64,000 nt of DNA from Chrysopilus asiliformis (GCA_964034945.1 OZ035960.1:31178368-31242367); one strand, 5' to 3'; shown: positions 45,036 through 56,834, numbered from the stretch's first letter. Notes: generated by a model not told the origin, from the sequence alone. Made by a program: numbers and translations.

Positions 45036-45317
45036 TATATAAAGACGGCTTTTTTCATTCATGATCGTAATTCGGAAGCCTTTTTTCTCCTAGTAATGGG
45101 TTCGAATCTATTCCTGATAATAAAATGAACCATTCAAAAAAAATGTTCTAGAATAGACGAGAAAATGAAAAAAAAATCATTTTCATCTAACATAAATAGA
45201 TAATAAAAGAAAGTGTTTAGTTTCCTCGGAATTGGCAGTCAGGAAACATCACCGGCTATGATTCTATATGCCTAAACATGGAAAAAAATAAAGATTTCTC
45301 GTAAACGCAACAGGTAA
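45036..45317 (+). promoter_or_regulatory. TATA-like box and downstream splice-donor motif
   Basis: TATATAAAG at 45,036-45,044 is followed, about 270 bp on, by AACAG-GTAAGT (junction 45,311/45,312). An initiator-like TCATTC at 45,055-45,060 is too close to the TATA word for the usual spacing. The pair could bound a non-coding first exon, but stops occur in all frames and there is no other support. Confidence 0.2.
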
Positions 45318-47103
45318 GTATTTTTATCATAAAAACTGAAATAAAAGGAAGCAAAATGCTCACATATTGCCCGTATTCTAAGTGTGTATACATAATAATA
45401 TCAGGGATGTGTTCGACACGAGATGAGTGCGCAATAACTTCACTCAGGGATCAAAATTGTATCTAATTCTGTGCTAGCATACCTCTGATCGTTGATACCA
45501 AATATTGAGGTGATTCTTGTAGGTACGTAAATGAGAGGATCGATTCCTGAAACACCTGAAACTCCGAAAAATGAAATAAAACAACAACAACAACAAAAAA
45601 GGAAGAATTTTAACAACCAGTTAAGCAAAATTATACTTAAGATTGCTATTAACTAGGATGCTTTTCGTATTGTTAAAATGTTCTGCATAGAACTACACAA
45701 ATACCTATATATATATATAGATGTATTTTGGTATCCTACTTAAATAAGGGGCGTCCAGTTCAACTTGGATCCAAAGTCTTTAAACAGACTTCGTCTGTCG
45801 GAGGTACATAAAACTGTTGTGTTAATTAAATTGGCCAGGGACAACGACTTACTGAATGGTCCTGTTCGGGTTTATGGACCCCGCGATCCCCGCAACCCCC
45901 GGCGCACTGTACTAGTAATTCCAAAAATTCTCATCTGATATGTTTAGTACGTAAAATCCCACCTGCTCCACAATATCGTCACCATCGGCCGTTATCAACT
46001 AACCTTCCATATCCATCTTCTACCCATGCCAATACCATCTTCACAATCATGGCCGCACATGGTAGAGTAGCTCCGAATTCCGGGGGGTAGTTTGGAATTG
46101 GGGCTCAATCTTCTCAATTCGTTTCTCCTCTGCTCTGATATTATTCATGGAATACAAAAGACGGCCGTCTTCTTTACATAAGTAAATGACACTGCTTAAG
46201 CATATCGAAGTAAGTAGGCGAAATAATCATGAGAGATCCTAGTCAAATTGTAGCCGAACCGAAAATTTTTGGGCCAGACCAAAAGCAAGCAATTTTAGAT
46301 CCCTTCGTCTCTGTAATGTTTTTTTCGTTTTGTACACCATCGCATCGGTATAGTACTTTATACCTTTATTTCTAGCATTTAAAGCTAATTAAGAAGACAC
46401 TCAAGGAATTTTACAACTGTACGCCCGGCAATCAGACCTATTAATGTAACGACAATATTATGTTAATGGCCCTTAACAGACATTTCTAATTGACAAGTAC
46501 AACAATATTTGTGCTACTAATGAAATGTTTTGACAGGTAATTTTAGATTATTTTCATGCAGAAATAAATATAACAGCTATTAACATTCAACTTTGCCTGA
46601 TATGATATGCTGGCTGTAAGTCGGTATCCTATCAGCCGCATAGAAACGAAGACAGAAATATTTATCTTATCATTTCCAGAAAAATGCCCGCCCGAAAAAT
46701 ATGAGAAAAGGTAAAAAAAAAAAAAATAAAGGAAACAGGACAGAAAAATATAGGTATTTCCTTTAATCTATCTAAGGGCTGTTTTATTACTTATTTGTTT
46801 AGATACCATTGCCCCGATATGGCCATTAGCTGGAATCATATTTATTAATATTGTTCTACTAAAGTGACGATAAAAAAGAAATATAATGTGCCTAATGACT
46901 TGATTTGTATCATTTTAGATATACCTGCTTGTACTGCAGATATAGTAATTTATAAAACTGCTGTCATTATTACTAAAAGTTTGTTAGAATTTTTCCAGAT
47001 TTTTTGACCATAGGATTTTTGAAGCTGCGAACAGCTGTTCATAAAAAACGATACCCCGATTTTTTAATCTTTTTTGGATTGTAATTTCAAAATCGTCAGA
47101 GAA
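45318..47103. other. No recognised feature
   Basis: A slightly GC-richer patch at 45,830-46,090 contains no convincing ORF. The rest is AT-rich. No TIR pair was noticed. Confidence 0.35.
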
Positions 47104-47117
47104 GGGGGGGGGGGGGG
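47104..47117. repeat. G14 homopolymer
   Basis: Fourteen consecutive G in an AT-rich context. Such runs are prone to length error in assemblies. Confidence 0.9.
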
Positions 47118-47215
47118 TGGTTAACACACGAAACAAATAATTCTTACAGAAAAATCTTGATTTGGATGAAAACTAAGGGAAAACAATCAAGAAATACACG
47201 GCGCACTTGAAAAAA

Positions 47216-47415
47216 AAAACGATATGGTTTGCAACGGTGTATTTGAGATCGGTTACAAAATAACCAATTTTAACCCGGTTTTTTTTGTGACCGGTCACAA
47301 GGCAACCGTCATATAAACGGATTTGCAACCGAATATAAACGGATTTGCCACCGCAACTTTGCGACCAGTGGCATTATTGTACCCTGAGTCAACCAAATTG
47401 TTGCTTGGGTTATGT
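47216..47415. repeat. CCCAAG-type MITE relative, partial
   Basis: The right end AATTGTTGCTTGGG resembles the ends of 14,868-15,111. The interior has alternating GGTTACA, AACCGG and GCAACCG words. The left end was not recognised. Confidence 0.4.
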
Positions 47416-47585
47416 CTCACACCATCAGAAAAATTGAGATGTGCCGAAATTATATAATTTGTCACTTTCAAAGCGTTTTGTTTTTAAACCCCAGAAAATA
47501 TTTTTTCAAAATTACGTAAGAATTAAAATTATTTGCAAATATTTCTTAAAAATTTAATTGAGAAATTTAAAACCAAATATAATAA

Positions 47586-47848
47586 GGCGCCGTTTATACC
47601 TGACACTTTATACGGTGAATTTTATTCTTACTAAATTCATTTTACACTAAGCCACGAAATTCTGAAATTTATTTTTGAACGACTCCCGAACTCTATTTTT
47701 TTCGTATGAAACAGTCCAAAAAAATTCAAATTTTGAAAACTTTTGCGAAAAGAATTAATTCTACGACAGATTGATAAAATTTGCGGAACAAATTATGCAT
47801 AAAATTCGGGGAGAAATTTAAGAAAAAATCGCAAGTCTGAACGGGGTC
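47586..47848. mobile_element. TWA-flanked MITE, GACCCCGTTTACACC family, copy 2
   Basis: TAA at 47,583-47,585 and 47,849-47,851. Ends are GGCGCCGTTTATACCTGACA and, inverted, GACCCCGTTCAGACTTGCGA. Same family and size as 33,535-33,799. Confidence 0.85.
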
Positions 47849-48059
47849 TAACAGTTGCTGCGAATAATTAAAAACATTATGAGCGAATTCTTAAGTCAGA
47901 CACTTCATTAATTCAGTAGCATTTCTGATGTTGATCGAAGAGGCATTTCGAGAAGCAGGGAGAGGCCGTAGCAATTCTGATGTTGAGGTCGTGTATCGCT
48001 TTTTTTCCTCTGGTAGATTGATATACAGTGAGGTACAAAAATTCACGCCATGCACTTAG

Positions 48060-49015
48060 TAGGGTAGATCGGGGATAGTAGACCCACTTTTTATAATCTA
48101 CTTTATAAAAGTTTTACTGTAATTATTTCAGGTGTAGTAAAGACGTTTTTGGTTGGTTTATTCAATTGTGTTTCTTAGTCAATCTTTTATTTTGACTAAT
48201 TATAAGTGTTTCAAATATTTTTTTTCATTTTAAAAAAAGTTGTTCGATGAGTCGACTAACCCCGTGTCTGGGGCTTGTTCACTCTGTGAACGGGGTTATT
48301 TGACTCTATACTTTTTATGGGGAAAATGTGTTGGAACATATTAAAAAACTATAATAATTCTGAAAAAAATTATTCTTTAAAAAAATAATAACATTTCAGA
48401 TTAACATAAATTAATACCCCGATTGCGAGTGTCGTGTCGTTTTCGACAAGAGTCGTTTTACGTGTTGTTGTTGGTAGAAAAACACTAACAACAACACGTA
48501 AAACGACTCTTGTCGAAAACGACACGACACGCGCAATCGGGGTGTAAATTTCATCTAATTTAAAAAAATAAAATTAATTAACAAAAAAATATAGGTAATT
48601 CATATCGGGTCATTTAACCCCAGTATACTGTGAGTCAACTAGCCCCAAGCCGCCATTTTATTTTTAACACACTCGTGAAAAAAAATGAAAAAGTATGGGT
48701 CAGAAAATGCTTCACTAACTTGTTAACTCATACATAAATTTTCACTTGAAATCATTGACGAGTTCAATACAATGAAAGTGTAAGCTACAAAACAATTTAA
48801 TTACCAAGAAAAAAAATTACTCCCACGCTTGAAATTTCGTTTTTCCCCCTCACAGTTCGTTCCAAGAGCACTGTGGTCTAACGACATAGGTTCACCGATA
48901 GCTGTCAGTCGACTGAATAAACAGTCCAATTCACGCAGGTTTGTTTTCAACCGTGGTTGACTTAACCGCAATGAGTCTACTTACCCCTATAGCCAACTAA
49001 GCCCGGTCAGCCCTA
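48060..49015. mobile_element. TIR element with repeated CTAACCCC/GGGG motifs
   Basis: Ends are TAGGGTAGATCGGGGATAGT and, inverted, TAGGGCTGACCGGGCTTAGT. Inside, motifs such as GTCGACTAACCCC, GAACGGGGTTATTTGACTC, GTCATTTAACCCC, GTCAACTAGCCCC and GTCTACTTACCCC recur every 50-250 bp in both orientations. A different palindrome is nested at 48,417-48,542. No ORF or TSD was established. Superfamily unknown. Confidence 0.55.
48417..48542. mobile_element. Near-perfect 126-bp palindromic MITE
   Basis: Arms 48,417-48,475 and 48,484-48,542 pair with only two mismatches around an 8-nt loop. The outer end is CCCCGATTGCG, and the arms contain GTCGTTTTCGACAAGAGTCG and GTTTTACGTGTTGTTGTT. Little divergence between arms suggests recent insertion or gene conversion. 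Confidence 0.85.
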
Positions 49016-49343
49016 TCTTTCATTTTTTTTATTTTCAATAATGAAGCACTCATACCCTGACTTATATTGGGAAAAACAATTTGAAATGTGATTACATTTG
49101 CAAAAAAAAAAATTGTAAAAAATAAAAATGTCGAAAATTTATTTGAGAACAAAATTTTGTGGTCCACTGTGTTCATATGATATCAGCTTGCCAAATCTCA
49201 ATTCAATTTCGTTTTTTTGTGCAATAAGAGACCAAAAAATTGCGAGTAGTGGTAATTCAACACATCTAAGTTGAACATCTCTGATGTAGACACTGCGAAA
49301 AATGTGTAAAAATGCCACTTTATTTCCTTTTTCCTAATTCTAG
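49016..49343. other. No recognised feature
   Basis: AT-rich sequence ending in the pyrimidine tract that precedes the candidate exon at 49,344. Confidence 0.35.
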
Positions 49344-49497
49344 GTGCACAAAATATCGAAATCATACAATTTATGTGGCGAAATTACTGACAGCTGGTTT
49401 GTTTTCCCACTTAAGACAGATACAGATAAGCGATATCAAGTAAAACGAAAAAATAGCAACGTAATAGGAACTACCCTATTTTGCATACGAAACACAA
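49344..49497 (+). CDS. Candidate internal exon, unknown protein
   Basis: A good acceptor (TTTCCTTTTTCCTAATTCTAG) precedes 49,344 and GTAAGTT follows 49,497. The 154-nt interval is open in one frame throughout, with residues SYNLCGEITDSWFVFPLKTD and later GTTLFCIRNT. No family was recognised. Acceptor, open frame and donor on the strand of both ratchet motifs raise the prior, but the last exon bases (CAA) are a weak donor context and the length is short enough for chance. Confidence 0.22.
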
Positions 49498-50040
49498 GTA
49501 AGTTGAAAAAACGGTTCCGCTTGTAAATTAAATATTTAAAATTATTAAAAATCGGAATTGTTTGATACACAGTGTTACACCCTGTCAGAATTGTAACTAT
49601 TGATTCAATAAACTTGAATTAATAGAAGCTTTTAATTGGAAAATTCTTGCTTTTAGTTGATTTACTTTAAGGGATTTTCTCGTAAATAAAGGAACAACTC
49701 AAAATTGGCCAAGTTAATTTCTTTGAGTTCACAACAGACAAACTTGCTCTGTTTCCATTGACATTGATATAAATAATTGAAATGCCCATCCTTAGTAAAT
49801 ATACAAGAAATTTTCATCTCACGAAATATTTAATCCTCAGAGTAGTTACATACAAAATTGGGCTGAAATTAAATTATTTCGTAGATAAATTTTCACTATA
49901 AATCAGTAAAAATAGATATTCGTTTTAGTATAAATAGATACTCGTTAACGGTATATCTCTATACTGAGTTTAAATATCCAGTTCTTGTAACTTTTTACTA
50001 TCTTCAACTCTTGTCATACATTAGACTACTGAAATACACA
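49498..50040. other. No recognised feature
   Basis: AT-rich. Short repeats of AAATAGATAYTCGTT lie near 49,911-49,945. No ORF. Confidence 0.35.
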
Positions 50041-50042
50041 TA

Positions 50043-50314
50043 CACTCAGAAAAATGGAGGCTAACTCGACGACCTACATACGGCGTAATTGGCCTCGGGC
50101 AGGCGCGCGTTCGCCTGCATGTGGGCAAGTAAAACTGAGTTGACCTGTGGTCGGAGAAATTCTGAAATTAAGCCACCAGCAGGTGAAGTAGGGCATTGAG
50201 AGCTGCACGAGTTGACCTTAGATAGGTTAACTCTGACCGCTATCTGGCTTACAGACACCTCTGTAAGGTCAGAGTTAACCTGACAAAAAGTTGACCTGGA
50301 CATTTTTCTGAGTG
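50043..50314. mobile_element. Tc1/mariner-type MITE with CACTCAGAAAAATG ends
   Basis: TA at 50,041-50,042 and 50,315-50,316. Both ends carry CACTCAGAAAAATG. The GC-rich interior has several GGTCAACTC and GAGTTAACC words in inverted orientation. The minus-strand ORF inside is not convincing as a gene. Confidence 0.8.
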
Positions 50315-50580
50315 TAGGTTCGCAGTAAATTGCGAAAAATGATTTTTAAAAAGTCGCCATTTTGGTTACTTCCGGTTCAAGGATTTCCACCAAAAGTCGT
50401 CCCATTCCAGGGCTAAACATCTCCGTAAAATTTTATGGCTCTAGCTCCAGAAGTTTTTGAGAAATCTAGTATATAGAGTGACAGACACAAATACATTTTT
50501 GTAGTGATTTTCAGGCAAAATTAAGACGTCGAAAATTTTCATGAATACAATACTTTATAAATATAAGAAAGTAAAGATTA
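50315..50580 (+). repeat. R6 dispersed repeat, copy 2
   Basis: CGCCATTTTGGTTACTTCCG, CCCATTCCAGGGCTAAACAT, TTATGGCTCTAGCTC and the tail TTCATGAATACAATAC match the other R6 copies. The MITE at 50,043 ends where the copy begins. Confidence 0.65.
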
Positions 50581-50873
50581 TATTTAGTTATTTACTTTCA
50601 AAATTAATATCAACTGAGACTGTTGAATTTATATTTTAAATAAAATAGGAGATATTTGTAATAGTCTTCTATGAAACTCATTTAGGAAGTAATATTTGTC
50701 CCTAAGTTTTCTTTGCTTCCCTTACTTTTAGTGATAGATCGTTTTCTAAATCAAATTAACTTTTTGATAATGGAATTTAAAGTAAGAAGTAATTCTATGT
50801 ATTTTCTTCTCTGAGGAAATGTTTGATTTAACAAAGGATGCCAAGTTTAACAAAAAATGTATTCTATAAACAA

Positions 50874-50912
50874 AGAATTAATTTACTTTTTTTTTTACTT
50901 TTTCAGGTAAGT
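50874..50912 (+). promoter_or_regulatory. Candidate recursive (ratchet) splice site 2
   Basis: GAATTAATTTAC (branch-like TTAAT) is followed by a pyrimidine tract with one interruption (50,886-50,903), then CAG (AG at 905-906) and directly GTAAGT (907-912). This is the textbook ratchet-point arrangement. It lies 28.4 kb downstream of candidate 1 on the same strand. Confidence 0.55.
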
Positions 50913-52636
50913 GAAATTACAGACTACAATTGACTAAAAGCAGGATAACATGAAAGCGATACGAGTTTTTCAATCATTTATTTACAGTAAGTACAGAACA
51001 AGAAAAAAATATTCTCAGTACCCAAATTTGTTCCTCAAAAATCGATTCAGGCCACGAACATGGAATTTTTATTATGACTTCTTAAGAACTTTCCTGAAAA
51101 CTTTAGGTCAAAATGTTCACCAAGTTACAGAACTTGTCTCGTAGGTACAATAAAAAGGTATACTTAAACGCGTTTAAAAGTTCCGCTGCTTTTGAATAGA
51201 TTTTCTTGTGTTTTCGATTTCTTATCCATTTGTTTTTTATCACTTTTTTTTCAATCTCAGTAATGAGACGAAAAACTTTCCAAAGTTCCCACGGAACATT
51301 TCAAAATGCATCTGAAGTGCAACATAATTCTTATAACGGTTTTAAACACTCGAGTCTTTACTAAAATGCTAAGAGGATGTATCCAGTTACATCGATGGCA
51401 TTATTTACACATATTTTACCGAACAAAATCTTAATGAATCCGACGGAAAATCACATTTCGCGAGTAGATTTTCCTTGATGTAATTTTTTTCCAAGATAAC
51501 CTTTCAACAATCATTAATGGTTTTTTATAGCACGTTACTGAATTTCTGCTCAAATAGACACATGTGTAGATAAAAATGTGTATCTTCTTTAACAATATGC
51601 GTAATAAAATCAGACAGGTATCTAAATACAGTTAAATATAGTTTCCCTCATCGAATCCGCTGCATTGACGCAGTATCTGGATATGCTTGAATAGAAAATA
51701 GATGCACCGTCACTATCTAATGCCCAGCCTGTCATCAAGTTGCATTTGTAGCAGATATCATGTATAAAAATATACTTGAGATTTGTTCATATGTTTGCCA
51801 AGGTATCCCATCTCATCTTACTGTTTTTCAGACTGCGACATCAATCTATTTCCCCTTCCACATCCCACTGCATATCGCCACATCTATTCGAGAAAATGGA
51901 CAAATATTGAATTATCTGTGACCATAGATTTTTTACATATACTCATACTATAGGTACACTAGTTTACTATCCGCATATGTATGTAAATATCTGGCTTTTA
52001 GTTCATCTATCTGTCTCATGGGTAAATAATAAATGTGATCCATTAGTCTGAGTAAAGTGAAATTAACGGTGACATCTCTATATGAGGGAATATCTTTGTT
52101 AGACACCTGCCTGAATTTGTAAAATATTTAACACACACTCAAACTGAAAATGTGCCTAGGCGAAAAAGGATCAACTCAATTTTCCATGCTTCGAATTTTC
52201 TAACTTGCAGTAACTCGATGAGGCTTTAAATTTTCCTACACAGAAATAGTCAACGACTACAATTTAGAATTTAATGATTGAATAGCAACATGAAAATAAA
52301 TTGATTTGTGTACTTTTCACATATCTGTCAAAATTTATTAATATGTGAAATCATAATTAACGCCCGAACAAATTGTTTTTGTAACCTCAACTGGTTGACT
52401 ACTATAATTACAATTCAATCCGATTTGGATTAAATTCTGTCCATGGGCGGATGTGATGTCTTTTACAGGCACCAGAAACATGAAAGTTTTCTCATGCCAA
52501 AGGCATTTTAAAGAAAAAATATAGATAGGTATCGAAAAAAAACTTGATTTGTAACGGTTTTCCACTGAAAATTGTTCTGAAGTTGTCATTAATCTTGCTT
52601 TGGCAAAAATCGAGAATTCTATTAGTTTTTTGGTTA
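50913..52636. other. AT-rich, no supported gene
   Basis: A short ORF at 50,950-51,144 (+) follows the ratchet motif but has no recognised domain. Elsewhere there are only low-complexity ORFs. Confidence 0.35.
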
Positions 52637-53010
52637 CACAAAGGGAAAAAATAACAAATTTACCTAAAGTTAATTTCAATTACAAAAAAAGTAAAATAGT
52701 TAATTTCAATTACAAAAATAGTCGATTTGACCACAAAATAGTGAATTTTACTAAAAAGTAGTTAAATTTATTATAAAAATATCCGATTTCGACTATTTAT
52801 TGTAAATGAAATCGACTATTTTAGTAATAGTCACAATCGTAATTACAATATTAAAATTGTCCTGATAACCGGACAAGGACAGTGTTCTGAAAATGTGTAA
52901 TTTCGTTTTACACTTCGTATTGTAATTTTACACTTGGTTTGTAAATTTATATGCGTGGAATGTTGTATTTTTTTAGCTGTGCAGTTAAATTTACTATTTT
53001 TCTCTGTGTG
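52637..53010. mobile_element. Tc1/mariner-type MITE carrying the TAGT repeat
   Basis: TA at 52,635-52,636 and 53,011-53,012. Ends are CACAAAGGGAAAAAATAAC and, inverted, CACACAGAGAAAAATAGTA. The TAGT repeat (52,691-52,832), with AAATAGTCGATTT and its inverse AAATCGACTATTT, forms its left half. Confidence 0.65.
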
Positions 53011-53012
53011 TA

Positions 53013-54261
53013 TAGCTCTAAAATCGTAAAAGATCCGATTTTGATGTCTTCAAATGAGTAATAATTAGATTTTCACCGAGATTTCAGGGAAAAGGCTCAG
53101 TAGTAAAATCCTCGAATTTCACGAACCTTTCCATGACAATGGAAAATTTTTATCAAAATTTTCTTCCAAAATATTTATTTCGGATTTCTAAGAAAATTCT
53201 ATTCTATTTTATATACATATCATATATCTGTAACTAACCATCCACGAGCTACGAATTTTTTAAAAATTGATATTTTGGGGGAAAAACAAAACAAAAAACG
53301 TTATTTCTTTATAGCTCAGCAAACATTATCATAGATTAGATAATATAGATGGGAAGGCTCTAACGACAAATATCAGCTGAGAAGAGTACGGCTGCCAAAA
53401 TTGTGTCTATCTCATTGCCTGCGTGAACACAGGAGTAAGCTTTGTGTACGTTCAGATGGTGTTGCCGCATCTCAATTTTAGGCCTCTTTAAATACTTTTT
53501 TTTTGAAATTATTAATTATTGTTTGATTTTTTTTGTGAATAATTAAATGTGGTTTCCCTCACCACCTTCCGCAAGATTCGTTTTTAACTTAAAACTACTC
53601 TATTTCTGAATTTGTTTGAAACTTAAAGAAATCTTTTCACGTAATTGACATAATAGCTTAAAGCCACAATTATTTTTTACATCTGTTTTTACATAGGTCA
53701 GAATAAATAATCAAACATGTACACATAGCTACAATTAGCTGTACGCACATACGGAAATCCCTATATGGCGTAATTTAAAAACTTTGGACACGAAAAAATC
53801 CAGTTCGAGTAATGAATAATCAGAACGAAAATTTACAAAATGGTTTAAAGGTTACAAAATTTCACTCATTTTGGTCAAACAGTTTTAAAGTTCTTACAGA
53901 CATACGTATAGCAACTATAATTTTTTGTTACTAGCGTTGGTATCATAGGACATATTTTTTAAAAATCTTAGATGAATAATCGTTGGCAAAGAGATTACAG
54001 GAAAAGCTTTTTTCTTAACCCTTTGTACAACAACACCTTTTCTAATTCAGTTTTTTAATATTATTTCATGCACTTATATTGACTAAATTCATTTCGTAAG
54101 TATCCTAGGACATCAATTGTTATGAAAAAAGTAATATGCGCTTTTTTTATAATTACTGCATTTTATAAATAAATAAAAAGCAAAAAAGTAGCTATTTTGC
54201 AGATTAAATGTAACTGTGGCAAATCTATTACAGTTAAAAAATCGGTAATCAGCTTTATAAA
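53013..54261. other. No recognised feature
   Basis: AT-rich. No ORF above background and no TIR pair or known repeat recognised. Confidence 0.35.
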
Positions 54262-54455
54262 GGTTTTTGGGGTCGCTGATTACGAATCTGAAGTCAAAAA
54301 TTCAAAATGACGGATCCAATATGGCGGTCAATAAAGATAAAATTACGTACTAGTTTTCAGCGTAATCTAATGAATTTTATCTTTTTTGACCGCCATATTG
54401 GATCCGCCATTTTGAATTTTTGACTTCAGATTCGTAATCAGCGACCCCAAAAACC
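54262..54455. repeat. Foldback with 83-bp arms, 28-nt spacer
   Basis: Arms 54,262-54,344 and 54,373-54,455 are nearly exact inverses, containing GGGGTCGCTGATTACGAATC and GGATCCAATATGGCGGTCAA. The first motif links it to the R4 blocks at 4.9, 13.6 and 24.7 kb. The family appears widespread in arthropod genomes from memory. Confidence 0.88.
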
Positions 54456-55575
54456 CTCGGATACCAAAAACCGTGAAAATTAATTCCATAGAAAAATGTA
54501 TGCATGAAAGGGTTAAGACGATTCAGAGCACAAAACATCGATTTTCCGAAGTGAATCTCGCAAAATCAGTTCAATTTATTGAATTTAACCAGATTTTTTT
54601 TCTAAAATAAATTGTGGTTTTTGTTAAAGGTGGACAACCACATTATTAAAAACATCAAAGTTAAAGCGATCAAATACTATACATTTAACAAATTGAATCC
54701 CAAATATGACAAATTTGTTAACATCAAATATTTGAAAATTTTCTCGTCTTTAATTTATGCGATCTGGTAATACGAAGTCCAATCTGTCAGTTTAAAATAA
54801 ACAAATAAATCGAGTGCGAGTGACAAATCACAAAATGTAATATTTTTTGTGAAATAGATATTTTAAGCAGTGTTAAATATTATTGTTCGGACATTTTGGG
54901 AAAGTTTTAATTAATTAAAGTGGAGAAATCTTGTTCCATTTACTTCAGAAGCAAAATGTAAACATTGGCGCTGGCCGAAACTTGTTAGTGTATATGTTGT
55001 GCAGTGTCATATTGGAAATAGGGTCGGCTAAAAATCAGTTTTTCTTATTTTTTGTGTTCCGTGAAAATATATGTAAATTCAATTGTAGGGAAATGGAGCC
55101 CTTCAATTTTGTTCATTTGAACATTTATTTAACAGAATCATGACTAAACAAGATGCGTTAGACAACTTTTATAAGTGATTTTTTTCTGTTTTCTCCTAAA
55201 TATTTTTTATTTTGTTGCTCCCTGCGCCATCGCAAGAAAATAACAAGTCAGATGTTTTTTTATGAACTGCATTTAAGTGTGAAGGAGAAAAAGAAAAATC
55301 ATATTGGTTCGAGTTTTTGTTCCCATAGTGGCTCTCTTTGCACTCATTACGCAAACGAGAAATTGGGTTTACTTCCCATCTATATATATCTAATCTATGA
55401 CATTATCGACATCACTTTTGTGTCTTCGTATAAGTAATAAATAACAAAACCAAAAAAAAAAGATACAATATTAAAATTGGTGGGTAGGCAAAGGGTATTT
55501 GGTGAAATTTTGCAGAATTTTCCTGTGCCACAAAACAATTTGTGGAAAATTATAGTACGATATTTTTTTTAAAGC
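54456..55575. other. AT-rich, no supported gene
   Basis: Short ORFs (54,931-55,143 +, 55,252-55,437 +) without recognised domains. No repeats noted. Confidence 0.35.
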
Positions 55576-55578
55576 TTA

Positions 55579-56223
55579 TACTATGTTCACACCGACGCAA
55601 AATTACGTAATTTTGAAGATTTTCGTAATTTTGAACGAAATCTTCCTCGAAACCACGAGATTTCCAGTACATTAACCTATTTTCAAAATCACTAAAAGTA
55701 TGCAATTTCCACAAAATTAGGAACGGAATCAAGCAAAAACAATGTATACAACCCTGCATCACTTATTCAGCTCTCTTCAGTACATCAGTTTTGAGAAGTT
55801 TTGACATTTGTGCTGCATTGGAAAAACGGAAATATAAGAAAAAGAAGCCGTGTTCCGCACGCGAAGAGGATATATTAGTAAACAACCTACGCGGGGCAAA
55901 AAAATGGACCTGTTTTTGATGCGATTAGATATGAAATGGGAAATAATTGTTTATTTTTATTACAGATAATTTCCATTGTCGTCTAAAGTGTCTAATTCTG
56001 TTTGCACATATTTGATCGATGTTTTGAATTGTATTATTCATCATATTACTAAAATTCATAGCAATCCTACACTAAAATTCATAGCAATCCTACACTAAAA
56101 TTCATAGCAATCCTGTAGTTGAAATGTCAAACAGAATTACCTTAACCTCTGTGTGAACACTTTGGTTTAAGATTTAAATCATTTCGCAAAATTACGTGAT
56201 TTTGCGGCGGTGTGAACTTAGTA
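55579..56223. mobile_element. TWA-flanked MITE, GTTCACACCG family
   Basis: TTA at 55,576-55,578 and 56,224-56,226. Ends are TACTATGTTCACACCGACGC and, inverted, TACTAAGTTCACACCGCCGC, both continuing AAAATTACGTAATTTTG or a close variant. At 645 bp it is the longest of the cohort. No transposase fragment was seen inside. Confidence 0.85.
56051..56118. repeat. 23-bp tandem repeat, three units
   Basis: AAAATTCATAGCAATCCTAC plus ACT repeated at 56,051, 56,074 and 56,097, the last diverging at its end. It lies inside the MITE. Confidence 0.95.
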
Positions 56224-56226
56224 TTA

Positions 56227-56834
56227 AACAATTTTAATCACTTTTGATATGAGGATCATATATCTGGGAGAAACTTTTCGCGATATATTGTACAATTTTT
56301 TGAAAGAAGTGAGTTTTGAGAAAGTCAGAAATTTTTTTACAGTTTTCCGGAAAGCCTTTTGCAGTGTCGAAGAGTCAGAGTAGACTGCACAGTTAAAAAT
56401 AATTACAACATTCAATGTTGCCAAAAATTGTACCAACTTTGAATGGTGTGAAAACTCATCACGAATGTAAATTTACATCTCAGTGTTGTAAAATTGCAAT
56501 TACCTAATCTGTAATTTTGCATCGTTGTTAATGTAAAATATTTCATAGATCTTTTCCTGAAAAAAGAATTTACTGAAATAAAAAAGAAGTAAAAATGAAA
56601 GATTAGAAATTTTTATCAGAACACTTTTACGAATTTAGTCGTAGAAAATGGGTTCGTTTAGGGAAGCTTTTACGTTTTACCTACATTTATTCTATTAAAG
56701 GAAGCTAACTAAAATGTACCAGTAATTCAATTTTTCTAAAACTTAAAAACTAAAATTAAAGAAAAGCAAGGAAGTAATACTCATTCGAGTTCTCCGTGTT
56801 GAATGATTCATGTGGCTTTGTGTCCCACAATTTA
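56227..56834. other. No recognised feature
   Basis: AT-rich. Words such as AAATGTAAATTTACATC near 56,466 resemble the TGTAAATTTACA-type repeats at 44 and 57.5 kb. Confidence 0.35.

Noticed and set aside
45085..45105. GGGTTCGAATCTATTCC, resembling a tRNA T-arm
   Set aside because: No matching acceptor stem, D-arm or anticodon loop at the required distances on either strand.
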